Shown here: positions 45,543-53,294 of the stretch, piece by piece | Numbering within the stretch: position 1 is the stretch's first letter | Layout: each line of letters opens with the position of its first letter | NCBI RefSeq assembly: GCF_000282035.1 | Contig: NZ_AKKA01000023.1 | Span: forward strand, 124,001-188,000 | Direction of reading: 5' to 3' | DNA length: 64,000 bases | Source: Rhizobium sp. CF122 | Lineage (GTDB): Bacteria; Pseudomonadota; Alphaproteobacteria; Rhizobiales; Rhizobiaceae | Program-made: the position numbers and the translations under genes | Notes under the pieces: generated by a model | What the model was told of the DNA's origin: nothing | Databases searched by the model: none | Seen by the model: the letters and a program-made list of their open reading frames with translations, nothing else

Positions 45543-46553
45543 ATGACGGAACAAAACGGACGGGTTGCTCTGGTGCTTGGTGCAACAGGCGGGATCGGAG
45601 GCGAGGTCGCACGGAAGCTCGCCGCACGCGGCTGGCAGGTGAGGGCGCTCAATCGGGATGCCGCAAAGGCGCGCGCGAGGGCGTCGAATTTCGAGTGGAT
45701 CCAAGGCGATGCGATGAACGCCATCGATCTGATGACGGCGGCCCAAGGTGCCAGCCTTATCATCCACGCCGTCAATCCGCCGGGCTACCGCGACTGGGAA
45801 AAGCTCGTTGTCCCGATGCTCGACAACACCATTGCAGCCGCACGTTCGGTCGGTGCGCGCATCCTTCTGCCGGGCACCGTCTATAATTTCGGACCGGATT
45901 CATTTCCGGTCCTTCGGGAAAACAGCCCGCAACATCCCGTGACGAAGAAGGGAGCGATCCGCGTCGAAATGGAAAGGCGACTGGAGGTTGCCTCGCGAAC
46001 CGGCGCGCGGGTCATCATTGTCCGTGCTGGCGATTTTTTCGGACCGGGGGCTGCCAGTAGCTGGTTCTCACAAGGCATGGTCACGCCGGGAAAGCTGCTG
46101 ACCACCGTCAAGAATCCGGCGCGGTGCGGCGTCGGGCACCAATGGGCCTATCTGCCTGATGTTGCAGAAACGATGGTCCGTCTCATCGAATGCGGTGACC
46201 GCCTGCCATCCTTTGCCGTCTATCACATGGACGGCTTTTGGGATGCCGATGGTTGTCAGATGGTGGCTGCTATCAAACGGGTGGCCGGCGCCACCATAAA
46301 GACGCAGGCCTTTCCCTGGTGGATCGTGCCGCTGGCCGCTCCCTTCGTCACTTTCATGCGTGAGCTGAAGGAGATGCGCTACCTCTGGCGGGAGCCGCTG
46401 CGGATGTCGAATGAACGATTGATCACCGAACTCGGCAGCGAGCCCCATACGCCGATCGACGAAGCTGTTCGCGCGTCGTTGGTCTCGCTCGGCTGCCTGC
46501 CGAGCGCTGGGCAGGAGGGCGAGGCACGCGTTTCGGTACAGGCCGTTCACTAG
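45543..46553 (+). CDS. NAD(P)-dependent epimerase/NmrA-like protein
   Basis: The 336-residue Rossmann protein has LVLGATGGIGGEVARKLAARGW at the N-terminus (the GxxGxxG dinucleotide loop) and LLPGTVYNFGPDSFP, where an extended-SDR Tyr would fall. This is followed by REDFFGPG-like sequence (RAGDFFGPGA). It probably acts on a small-molecule or sugar substrate. It is divergent from the LysR gene, its probable regulator. The downstream region carries a 7-bp hairpin (46605-46624) without a T-run. Confidence 0.8.
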   Translation: MTEQNGRVALVLGATGGIGGEVARKLAARGWQVRALNRDAAKARARASNFEWIQGDAMNAIDLMTAAQGASLIIHAVNPPGYRDWEKLVVPMLDNTIAAARSVGARILLPGTVYNFGPDSFPVLRENSPQHPVTKKGAIRVEMERRLEVASRTGARVIIVRAGDFFGPGAASSWFSQGMVTPGKLLTTVKNPARCGVGHQWAYLPDVAETMVRLIECGDRLPSFAVYHMDGFWDADGCQMVAAIKRVAGATIKTQAFPWWIVPLAAPFVTFMRELKEMRYLWREPLRMSNERLITELGSEPHTPIDEAVRASLVSLGCLPSAGQEGEARVSVQAVH

Positions 46554-46719
46554 CACCTGTTTAGGGTTGCGTCTCCATCTGTGTTCGGCTCATCAATGAG
46601 AAGAACGCACCCGCGAAGGTGCGTAAGGCCAAGGAGGCGTAGCGCCCATGTCTCTTCTGATCGATCTCTGGCGTCCGACACCAAGATCCGAGCAGCGGCG
46701 CAATGGGCGAACGGCGCGC

Positions 46720-47523
46720 CTAGTCCCGCTGTAATTCAGCTAGCGCGATGCGCGCTACAGCGAGTGGACTTTCGGCCAGTGCCGTCGATCCATCGCTGAG
46801 AAACCAGGCGGCTGACAGGCCCGAATAGGCAGCAATCCATTGGAGCAGTCGTTTCGGCTCAAGGCCAGCCTCGGAGGCGACAAGTCGAAGCTGCCTCTGC
46901 AGACGACCGGGGGTGCTTATGGTCTGAAGGTCTTCGTTAGCGAAGATATTGGCGTAATCAAAGCCGCGTTCGCCGATCAAGCCTTTTGGATCAATCGCCA
47001 ACCAGCCGTACTGTTCGAAATGGAGGATGTTGCTGTGGTGAATGTCGCCGTGCAGGACGACGGGATCGCGCGGATCGGAAAGCAGTGTTCTGGCAATCAG
47101 GTTGCACTGACCCAGTATGTCGCCATGAACTTCTGCCGCCGAGGTAAGGTCGCGAAACCAGCGGGTAAGCGGAATGAGCTCCGGCCGGGGCTTTTCGCGT
47201 GGGGTGTGAAGCTTTGCGACTGTGCTGCAAATAATGCGGGTTGCCGCATCGTCCGCGCCGTCTATCGCCATTGCCAGAAGCGAGCGGTGGCCCATCGCGC
47301 GCTCGAGCAGAACGGCCTCGCTGTCGTGCGCGTAGACCCTTGCCGCGCCGATGCCGCCCCACCATTGCATCAGGGCGCCACCGGCCCGCTCAGCCTCGTC
47401 CTTTGATATTTTCAGCATCGCAGGTCTGCCGTCCGACAGAACGGGCAGGAGATGGCTGGAATGGGTGATGATCGGTTCGCCGTCGATAGTCAGTCGCCAG
47501 CGCTTGATGTGCGATTCGAACAT
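46720..47523 (-). CDS. Aminoglycoside/streptomycin 6-phosphotransferase-like kinase
   Basis: The 267-residue kinase of the APH(6)/hydroxyurea-phosphotransferase family has the catalytic loop VVLHGDIHHSNILHF (Asp acts as base) and the metal loop AIDPKGLIGERGFDYANI. Family members phosphorylate streptomycin or small hydroxylated compounds; the native substrate in chromosomal rhizobial copies is unknown. It is flanked by the epimerase and by the old yellow enzyme gene, with no mobile element nearby. Confidence 0.85.
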   Translation of the reverse strand: MFESHIKRWRLTIDGEPIITHSSHLLPVLSDGRPAMLKISKDEAERAGGALMQWWGGIGAARVYAHDSEAVLLERAMGHRSLLAMAIDGADDAATRIICSTVAKLHTPREKPRPELIPLTRWFRDLTSAAEVHGDILGQCNLIARTLLSDPRDPVVLHGDIHHSNILHFEQYGWLAIDPKGLIGERGFDYANIFANEDLQTISTPGRLQRQLRLVASEAGLEPKRLLQWIAAYSGLSAAWFLSDGSTALAESPLAVARIALAELQRD

Positions 47524-47556
47524 GGTGACATGCTAGCCAGGCGCTGAAAAAAGAAA

Positions 47557-47576
47557 ATCCCGCCAGATGGCGGGAT
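47557..47576 (-). terminator. Terminator of the alkene reductase gene
   Basis: An 8-bp stem (ATCCCGCC / GGCGGGAT) with a 4-base loop lies 20 bases past the stop codon and is followed on the minus strand by TTTCTTTTTTC. Confidence 0.85.
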
Positions 47577-47596
47577 CTCCGTTGGTAAGTGTAGGC

Positions 47597-48718
47597 TCAG
47601 GCGGCTTTTTCTTGCGTTGGATAGTCTACGTATCCGGTAGCACCGCCACCATAAAGCGTTGCCTGGTCAAGGCCGGCAAGCGGCGTGTTGTCCTTGAGGC
47701 GCTGAACGAGGTCCGGATTGGAGATGAACGGTTTGCCGAACGCAACGAGGTCGGCGCGGCCGCTTTCCACGGCGTCGATCGCCATGTCGCGGTCATAGCC
47801 GTTATTGACCATCCAGTTCGCCATGCCGCCAGCCTTCTCGTAAGCGTTGCGGAGCGCCTTGTAGTCGAAGGGCTTGTCGCCTTGCTGATAGTTGCGATCA
47901 CCGCCGGTCGCACCCTCGACGACGTGGATGTAGGTGAGGTCATACTTTGCCAGACCTTTGACCACATACGTGAAGATCGATTGTGCATCCGGGTCGGAGG
48001 AATCGTTTGCCGGCGTCACGGGTGAAATGCGGATGCCGGTGCGGCGGGCGCCGATCTCGGCCGTGATCGCATCAACGACTTCGAAGAGGAAGCGTGCGCG
48101 GTTCTCGACCGAGCCACCGTACTGATCCGTCCGGTCGTTGATACCGGAGCGCAGGAACTGGTCAATCAGATAACCATTTGCAGCGTGGATCTCGACGCCG
48201 TCGAAGCCGGCTTCAATCGCCGCGCGCGCGGCTTTCCGATAGTCTTCAACGATGCCTGGGATTTCCGAAGTTTCGAGGGCGCGCGGTTCGGACGTCGGCA
48301 CGAAGCTTCCTGTGCCGTCCGGGTTGACGAGATAGGTCTTGGATTTTGCGGCCGTATTCGTCGAGGAGACTGGCTTGCCGCCGTCCGGCTGCAGCGTCGT
48401 GTGCGAGATACGGCCGACATGCCACATCTGAACGACAATCCTGCTGCCCGCCGCATGCACGGCATCGGTCACACGCTTCCAGCCCTCGATCGCTTCCTTG
48501 GAATAGAGGCCGGGAACATCTGCGTAACCCTGGCCCTGATGCGTAATGGCCGTTGCCTCAGTGACGATCAGCCCAGCCCCTGACCGCTGGCGGTAGTATT
48601 CGACGTTGAGGTCGTTCGGAACGGCGCCCGGCGAGCGGTTACGCGTAAGCGGCGCCATCACGATGTGGTTCTTGATGGCAATATCGCCAACCGTTGTCGG
48701 TTCGAAAAGCTTGCTCAT
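47597..48718 (-). CDS. Alkene reductase, old yellow enzyme family (NemA-like)
   Basis: The 373-residue FMN-dependent TIM-barrel enzyme has NHIVMAPLTRNRSPGAVPN, VQMWHVGRISH and VEIHAANGYLIDQFLR (the His/Asn pair binding the substrate oxygen). GKPFISNPDLVQRL is near the end. It reduces activated alkenes, nitro compounds and quinones with NADPH. An ArsR-family gene lies 227 bases upstream on the same strand and may regulate it. Confidence 0.94.
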   Translation of the reverse strand: MSKLFEPTTVGDIAIKNHIVMAPLTRNRSPGAVPNDLNVEYYRQRSGAGLIVTEATAITHQGQGYADVPGLYSKEAIEGWKRVTDAVHAAGSRIVVQMWHVGRISHTTLQPDGGKPVSSTNTAAKSKTYLVNPDGTGSFVPTSEPRALETSEIPGIVEDYRKAARAAIEAGFDGVEIHAANGYLIDQFLRSGINDRTDQYGGSVENRARFLFEVVDAITAEIGARRTGIRISPVTPANDSSDPDAQSIFTYVVKGLAKYDLTYIHVVEGATGGDRNYQQGDKPFDYKALRNAYEKAGGMANWMVNNGYDRDMAIDAVESGRADLVAFGKPFISNPDLVQRLKDNTPLAGLDQATLYGGGATGYVDYPTQEKAA

Positions 48719-48945
48719 GGGAGTCCTTTCTTAGGTGCTGGAAAATCACTCGGCCGTGGCGGACGCGCCTACCGTTCGACGGAGGGATAGGGGAGGGTGG
48801 TTGTAACGCGCCCGATCAACGGAGGGGGCGCGCGAGTGGTGCGAGTTGCGCTAGAGCCCGTGTTGGAAAGCGGTCCGGTCGTTCTGCGTTCAACGTACCG
48901 AGCATGAGCGCGCTCAGGCAGTGCATCGCAAAGGCGAGCGGGCAC

Positions 48946-49239
48946 CTACAGATCCTTCGAGAGTTGCTTCAAGAAAGCCGCGATGGTCTCCTCGTTGCGT
49001 TTGTAGAAGATCCACTGGCCGATGCGTCTTGTCGTCACGAGGCCGGCGCGGCTCAAGGTCCCTAGATGTGCCGAGACGGTCGACTGCGAAAGGCCGCAGC
49101 GCTCGAACTGGCTTGCGCATATGCCCATCTCAAGCGGGTGCTCCTGCGAGGAAAAATGCTCCTCGGGGTTCTTCAACCAGCTCAGGATCTCCATCCGTGT
49201 CGGGTGGGCTATCGCCTTCAGGATTTCGTCTTTTTCCAT
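48946..49239 (-). CDS. ArsR-family winged-helix regulator
   Basis: The 97-residue protein has the ArsR pattern LKAIAHPTRMEILSWLKNPEEHF and the recognition helix LSQSTVSAHLGTLSRAGLVTTRR. Two Cys (ICASQFERCG) sit just before the recognition helix and could form a thiol or metal sensor. Upstream are the two sRNAs, on the same strand; downstream is the old yellow enzyme gene. The target is unknown. Confidence 0.92.
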   Translation of the reverse strand: MEKDEILKAIAHPTRMEILSWLKNPEEHFSSQEHPLEMGICASQFERCGLSQSTVSAHLGTLSRAGLVTTRRIGQWIFYKRNEETIAAFLKQLSKDL

Positions 49240-49353
49240 CGCCGCTCATCGAATTATAAATCGTCATTAGGCGATATATGGATTTGTCATTCTCGATATG
49301 CAAGTCACGACGGCGTGAATTGTTGCATTTCCCGGCCTGGCTAAATTTTGGGC

Positions 49354-49470
49354 AAAAAAAGAGGGCCACCGAAAGATCGGGGCCCTTTAAAGGTGTGAAG
49401 GTCAATAAACCTCCAGAGGGGAACAGCTAACGCGGTGGCACTGGGAGAGAAGCCACGAAATGCATCAGCT
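49354..49470 (-). ncRNA. AbcR-like trans-acting sRNA, downstream copy
   Basis: This stretch lies between the ArsR and lsrB genes on the minus strand. It starts about 7 bases after a -10 (CATATC) and ends in a hairpin (GGGCC-CCGA...TCGG-GGCCC) followed by seven Ts at 49354-49360, giving about 117 nt. The single-stranded parts contain CUCUCCCAG and CCCCUC, the kind of anti-Shine-Dalgarno sequences AbcR sRNAs use to silence ABC-transporter mRNAs with Hfq. A second, near-identical copy lies 216 bases upstream. The assignment to AbcR1/AbcR2 rests on the tandem layout, length and position beside lsrB; which of the two this is cannot be told. Confidence 0.82.
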
Positions 49471-49476
49471 GAGTGG

Positions 49477-49505
49477 GATATGATGCTTTGAGAGGCAGAT
49501 TTCAA
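49477..49505 (-). promoter_or_regulatory. Promoter of the downstream AbcR-like sRNA
   Basis: On the minus strand TTGAAA (49500-49505) is followed by a 17-base spacer and CATATC (49477-49482). The predicted transcript start is an A at about 49470. Confidence 0.75.
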
Positions 49506-49516
49506 TGCATGTTTGC

Positions 49517-49538
49517 GCATGCCTGCTATGCGTTGCAC
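49517..49538 (-). promoter_or_regulatory. Upstream box of the downstream sRNA copy
   Basis: GCATGCC (49517-49523) and TTGCAC (49533-49538), given on the plus strand, lie about 47-68 bases upstream of the predicted sRNA start. The same pair recurs upstream of the other copy (49731-49756), with the GCATGCC element at an identical distance (40 bases) from the -10. The position fits a LysR-type activator such as the neighbouring LsrB. Confidence 0.45.
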
Positions 49539-49569
49539 AATTTTCTGCTGCAGTGCGAAAAAATCGGGC

Positions 49570-49684
49570 AAAAAAAGAGGGCCACCGAAAGATCGGGGCC
49601 CTTGTAGGTGTGAAGGTCAAAACCTCCAGAGGGGAACAGCTAATGCGGTGGAACTGGGAGGAAAAGCCACCGTGTGCATCAGCT
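49570..49684 (-). ncRNA. AbcR-like trans-acting sRNA, upstream copy
   Basis: This is the second tandem copy on the minus strand, about 115 nt. It starts near an A at 49684 and ends in the same terminator hairpin and seven Ts (49570-49576). It shares the terminator stem, the CCCCUC segment and the 5' AGCUGAUGCA with the other copy but differs in the middle and in the loop (CCUCCCAG here). The two-copy arrangement beside lsrB is the known layout of AbcR1/AbcR2 in Sinorhizobium and Agrobacterium relatives. It is separately promoted. Confidence 0.82.
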
Positions 49685-49690
49685 GTAAGC

Positions 49691-49719
49691 GATATGGTGT
49701 TTTAATAAGCAGACGGCAA
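49691..49719 (-). promoter_or_regulatory. Promoter of the upstream AbcR-like sRNA
   Basis: On the minus strand TTGCCG (49714-49719), a 17-base spacer and CATATC (49691-49696) give a predicted start at about 49684. The -10 is identical to that of the other copy; the -35 differs (TTGCCG versus TTGAAA). Confidence 0.7.
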
Positions 49720-49730
49720 CCCCAATTTAT

Positions 49731-49756
49731 GCATGCCAGACATGCATGCATTGCAC
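49731..49756 (-). promoter_or_regulatory. Upstream box of the upstream sRNA copy
   Basis: GCATGCC (49731-49737) and TTGCAC (49751-49756), on the plus strand, recur here at nearly the same distance from the -10 as in the other copy (40 and 60 bases versus 40 and 56). The box lies between the sRNA promoter and the 3' end of lsrB. Confidence 0.45.
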
Positions 49757-49780
49757 GGCTTGTATTTCTGGGCCGAACAA

Positions 49781-50677
49781 CTAGAAGTTCCAGTTGCGCG
49801 CCTTGCTGACAATGAAGTCGCGGAATGCCTTCAGCTTCGCCGCATTCTTCATCTCGTCGGGATAGCAAAAGTAGGTGTCGAACGACGGCACGTCTGCGTT
49901 GATCGGCAGCTGGATGAGGCCAGGGTCGCGTCCGACGATGTAGTCGGGCATGCAGGCGATGCCCATTCCGAGCAGGCAGGCGCGCTTGATCGAGGTCTGG
50001 CTGTTGATCTGCAGGTGCGGGATGCGCTTGTTGTCGGACGAGCGTCCGGCGACTTCCAGCCAGTTGACGTCAAGCAGGTAGCTCGGTGCGGGTTCGCCGA
50101 ATGTGATGATGCGATGGTTGTCGAGGTCTTCGACCGTCTGTGGCTCGCCATGGCGGTTGATGTAGGAGGGGGCCGCATAGACGTGCATGTGAACGGTGAA
50201 CAGCTTGCGCTGGATCAGATCGGATTGAACCGGTTGCCGCAGGCGGATGGCGCAATCCGCGTAGCGCATGTTGACGTCCACTTCCTCGTTGTCGAGGATC
50301 AGTTGGATCTGGACGTCCGGATAGAGCTGCATGAACTCCTGGATCTTGTCCGTCAGCCACCCCTGGCCGAGACCGACCGTGGTGGTGACGCGCAGTTTAC
50401 CGGTCGGCGTTTCCGTCGTTTCGGTCAGCTGCATCTTCACCGTTTCCAGCTTCAGCAGCACGTCGTGAGCGGTCCGATAGAGCAGTTCACCCTGTTCCGT
50501 CAGGATCAGGCCGCGCGCATGGCGGTGGAAAAGCTTGGTGCCGACATCCTGCTCGAGCGCGCTGACCTGACGGCTGATCGCGGACTGGGACAGGTGCAGT
50601 TTATCCGCCGCATGCGTGAATGAACCCGCTTCGGCAGCTGCGTGAAAGATACGCAGCTTGTCCCAATCCAATGGCAT
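49781..50677 (-). CDS. lsrB: LysR-type regulator LsrB (VtlR)
   Basis: The 298-residue regulator has the helix-turn-helix EAGSFTHAADKLHLSQSAISRQVSALEQDV and an effector domain with Cys at the position of ACLLGMGIACMPDY. Gene order (trxB upstream, sRNA pair and ArsR downstream) matches S. meliloti lsrB, which is needed for nodulation and for oxidative-stress and LPS gene control. The Agrobacterium and Brucella orthologue VtlR controls AbcR-type sRNAs. ATG 50677 begins MPLDWDKLRIFHA; longer starts are rejected. It lies 23 bases after trxB. Confidence 0.92.
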   Translation of the reverse strand: MPLDWDKLRIFHAAAEAGSFTHAADKLHLSQSAISRQVSALEQDVGTKLFHRHARGLILTEQGELLYRTAHDVLLKLETVKMQLTETTETPTGKLRVTTTVGLGQGWLTDKIQEFMQLYPDVQIQLILDNEEVDVNMRYADCAIRLRQPVQSDLIQRKLFTVHMHVYAAPSYINRHGEPQTVEDLDNHRIITFGEPAPSYLLDVNWLEVAGRSSDNKRIPHLQINSQTSIKRACLLGMGIACMPDYIVGRDPGLIQLPINADVPSFDTYFCYPDEMKNAAKLKAFRDFIVSKARNWNF

Positions 50678-50700
50678 TCCCCCACCCCTCATAGCCGATC

Positions 50701-51675
50701 CTACTCCGCGGCAACGGCGACGGGCATATGGCCCGTCAGATATCGTTCGGCTTCGAGAGCTGCCATGCATCCCAGACCGGCGGCGGTAATCGCCTGGCGG
50801 AACGTATCGTCGGTCACGTCACCGGCGGCATAAACCCCCTCCAGGCTGGTTGCCGTCGAATCCGGCGCGGTCCAGAGATAGCCGTTGTCCTTCAGCTTCA
50901 GCTTACCCTTGAAAAGCTCGGTCGCCGGCGCGTGGCCGATCGCAACAAAGACGCCGTCAACAGCGACCTCGGCAATCGCACCGGTGCGGGTGTCACGCAG
51001 GCGGGCGCCTGTAACGGACGGCGGCATCGGCGGCTTGGCCGGCGTGCCGGTGATCTCGGCAACCTCGGTGTTCCAGAGCACTTTGATATTCTCCTTCGAG
51101 AACAGGCGTTCCTGCAGGATTTTTTCCGAACGGAAGCTGTCGCGACGATGCACGACCGTCACCGACTTCGCGATGTTGGAGAGATAGAGGGCTTCCTCGA
51201 CGGCGCTGTTGCCACCGCCAACGACGATCACATCCTTGTTTCGGTAGAAGAAGCCGTCGCAGGTCGCACAGGCCGAGACGCCGAAGCCCTGGAAATGCTG
51301 CTCGCTTTCGATGCCCAGCCACTTCGCCTTGGCGCCGGTTGCGATGATCAGCGTATCGGCCGTCCAGACCTGGCCGCTATCCGTGCGCGCCACGAAAGGG
51401 CGCTGGTTCATTTCGACTTCGGTGACGATGTCGTTGACGATTTCTGCGCCGACATGCTTTGCCTGCTGCAGCATCTGGTCCATCAGCCATGGCCCCTGGA
51501 TGGGATCGGCAAAGCCTGGATAATTCTCCACGTCAGTCGTGATCATCAGCTGTCCGCCTTGCTCCATCCCGGCGATCAGCACAGGCTTCAGCATTGCACG
51601 GGCTGCATAGACGGCAGCCGTGTAGCCGGCGGGGCCGGAGCCGATAATGAGCACCTTGGTATGGCGGGCGGACAT
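50701..51675 (-). CDS. trxB: Thioredoxin reductase
   Basis: The 324-residue low-molecular-weight flavoenzyme reduces thioredoxin with NADPH. The FAD motif IIGSGPAGYTAAVYAARA, the redox-active ACATCDGFF (CxxC) and the NADPH motif VVGGGNSAVEEALYL are all present, as is the C-terminal FAD motif GVYAAGDVTDDTFRQA. ATG 51675 has AAGGA eight bases before it; the ATG at 51681 overlaps that site. It heads a trxB-lsrB unit and is divergent from lrp. Confidence 0.97.
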   Translation of the reverse strand: MSARHTKVLIIGSGPAGYTAAVYAARAMLKPVLIAGMEQGGQLMITTDVENYPGFADPIQGPWLMDQMLQQAKHVGAEIVNDIVTEVEMNQRPFVARTDSGQVWTADTLIIATGAKAKWLGIESEQHFQGFGVSACATCDGFFYRNKDVIVVGGGNSAVEEALYLSNIAKSVTVVHRRDSFRSEKILQERLFSKENIKVLWNTEVAEITGTPAKPPMPPSVTGARLRDTRTGAIAEVAVDGVFVAIGHAPATELFKGKLKLKDNGYLWTAPDSTATSLEGVYAAGDVTDDTFRQAITAAGLGCMAALEAERYLTGHMPVAVAAE

Positions 51676-51902
51676 GGGCATTTCCTTTTCGACTGTCGGG
51701 AGCGGCGGCTAAAAAGCGAATAGGGCCGTTTCCATTCGCCATTTATGAACGTCCAGTGCTTTTATTCAAGGGCAGCCTTGCGTTACCAACAAGGCTTTGT
51801 CGACACACTGTGTAACAATCCATCGCTTAGGTGAAACTTTCTTGCGTATTGCGCCGCTTTATATAGAAGCTGGCAGCCACGAATTAAAGGAAGGACAGGA
51901 TC

Positions 51903-52370
51903 GTGCTTCGCGCCGAACTCGATGCCATCGATATAAAGATATTGCGTGAGCTGCAGGCGGACGGCCGCATGACCAATGTCGAGCTTGCCGACCGCGTCGG
52001 CATTTCGGCGCCACCTTGCCTGCGCCGCGTGCGAAAGCTCGAAGAGACTGGCGTCATCGAAGGCTACCATGCGATGCTGAATAGCCCGAAGCTCGGCTTC
52101 GATCTTGTCGCCTTCTGCATGGTCGGCCTCAAGCATCAGTCGGAAGCCAATCTCAAGGCGTTCGCCGCCGCGACGGCGCAGTGGCCGCTGGTTCGTCAGG
52201 CCTGGATGGTTTCCGGAGACAGCGACTTCCTCCTGCATTGTGTTGCAGAGAACCTCACAGGGTTCCAGGACTTCGTCATCGAGGTGCTGACGGCGAACGA
52301 GCACGTGGATACGGTGCGCACGATGCTGACAATCCGGCAGGTCAAACGCGTGGGTCTGGTCGAAGTCTGA
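51903..52370 (+). CDS. lrp: Lrp/AsnC-family transcriptional regulator
   Basis: The 155-residue protein has the Lrp helix-turn-helix MTNVELADRVGISAPPCLRRVRKLEETGVI and a RAM ligand-binding domain (about 75-150). It starts at GTG 51903 with a good AAGGA before it. It lies upstream of the lpsC-lpsD-lpsE genes on the same strand, 102 bases before lpsC. In S. meliloti the corresponding lrp-lpsCDE genes are reported to be controlled by LsrB. It probably responds to an amino acid. Confidence 0.93.
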   Translation: MLRAELDAIDIKILRELQADGRMTNVELADRVGISAPPCLRRVRKLEETGVIEGYHAMLNSPKLGFDLVAFCMVGLKHQSEANLKAFAAATAQWPLVRQAWMVSGDSDFLLHCVAENLTGFQDFVIEVLTANEHVDTVRTMLTIRQVKRVGLVEV

Positions 52371-52472
52371 GCGGCCAACGAGCAAGCGATGCTCTATGAA
52401 TGGAACGGCTTATGCCTTAAGGAAGGCGCTTTGCTAGCCGTTCGTCGCGGATGAAGATACGAAGATCATTCC

Positions 52473-53282
52473 ATGACCAAATTGCCCATTTCCGCGTTCA
52501 TCATTTGCCTGAACGAAGAAACGTATCTCGGCAATTGCATCGAGAGTTTGGATAGGTGCGCGGAGATTGTTGTGGTCGATTCCGGTTCGACGGATGGCAC
52601 GGTCGCTCTGTTGCAGTCTTACATCGACCGGGGATGGCCGATCCGGCTGTTTCACGAGAAGTGGCGTGGTTATGCCGGGCAGAAGCAATTCGCGCTCGAT
52701 CGGTGCACTCAGCCATGGCGCTTGAATGTCGATGCTGATGAGCGGCTCGATGCGTCCCTGCGAAAGCTTCTGCCGGAGCTGATTGCCGCTTCAGAGGATA
52801 TTGTCGGATGGCGCGTGGCGCGTCGTCCCTACCTCATCGGTTACGGATACACGCCTGAATATGTTCACGAGAGAAAGAATCTACGGCTCATCCGCAAGGG
52901 CAGAGGTGCCTATGATCTCGCGCAAGCCGTTCATGAAGGTATCGTGCCGACCGGGCGTGTGGAGGATGCGAAGACAGGCAGCCTCCTTCACTACAGGCCA
53001 CTGGTCATCGATGAACAAATCCTGAAAGAAAACAAATACTCGACCCTGAAGGCTGACCAGCACTTCGGCCTGGGCGAGAAGACGACGTTCGTCAGGCTTC
53101 TTTTCAGTCCGCCAATTTATTTCCTACGGCTGTATTTCCACAACGGTTTATGGCGCTGTGGGCCGTCGGGCTTTATCGAGGCTATGACCGGCGCTGTGTA
53201 CGCCTTTCTCACCCAGGCGAAGCTGTATCAACGTCAGGTTGCAGAGGGGCACCCAAGCTTTGATGACGCAGGAAGACATTAA
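52473..53282 (+). CDS. lpsC: LPS core glycosyltransferase, GT2 family (LpsC)
   Basis: The 269-residue GT-A glycosyltransferase has ISAFIICLNEETYLGNCIESL, the nucleotide-sugar region VVVDSGSTDGT and the metal-binding DADERLD. A hydrophobic segment near the C-terminus (about 210-240) may lie on the membrane. The family resembles WaaE/KdtX-like core transferases. The position after lrp and before lpsD matches S. meliloti lpsC. It is translated 12 bases before lpsD. Confidence 0.88.
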   Translation: MTKLPISAFIICLNEETYLGNCIESLDRCAEIVVVDSGSTDGTVALLQSYIDRGWPIRLFHEKWRGYAGQKQFALDRCTQPWRLNVDADERLDASLRKLLPELIAASEDIVGWRVARRPYLIGYGYTPEYVHERKNLRLIRKGRGAYDLAQAVHEGIVPTGRVEDAKTGSLLHYRPLVIDEQILKENKYSTLKADQHFGLGEKTTFVRLLFSPPIYFLRLYFHNGLWRCGPSGFIEAMTGAVYAFLTQAKLYQRQVAEGHPSFDDAGRH

Positions 53283-53294
53283 GGTCCAATCGCG

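Noticed and set aside
46605..46624. A 7-bp hairpin after the epimerase gene
   Set aside because: No T-run follows and nothing else supports termination, so it is mentioned only with the gene.
49350..49700. CRISPR-like or IS-derived direct repeats
   Set aside because: There are only two copies, each with promoter and terminator; a tandem sRNA pair explains them better.
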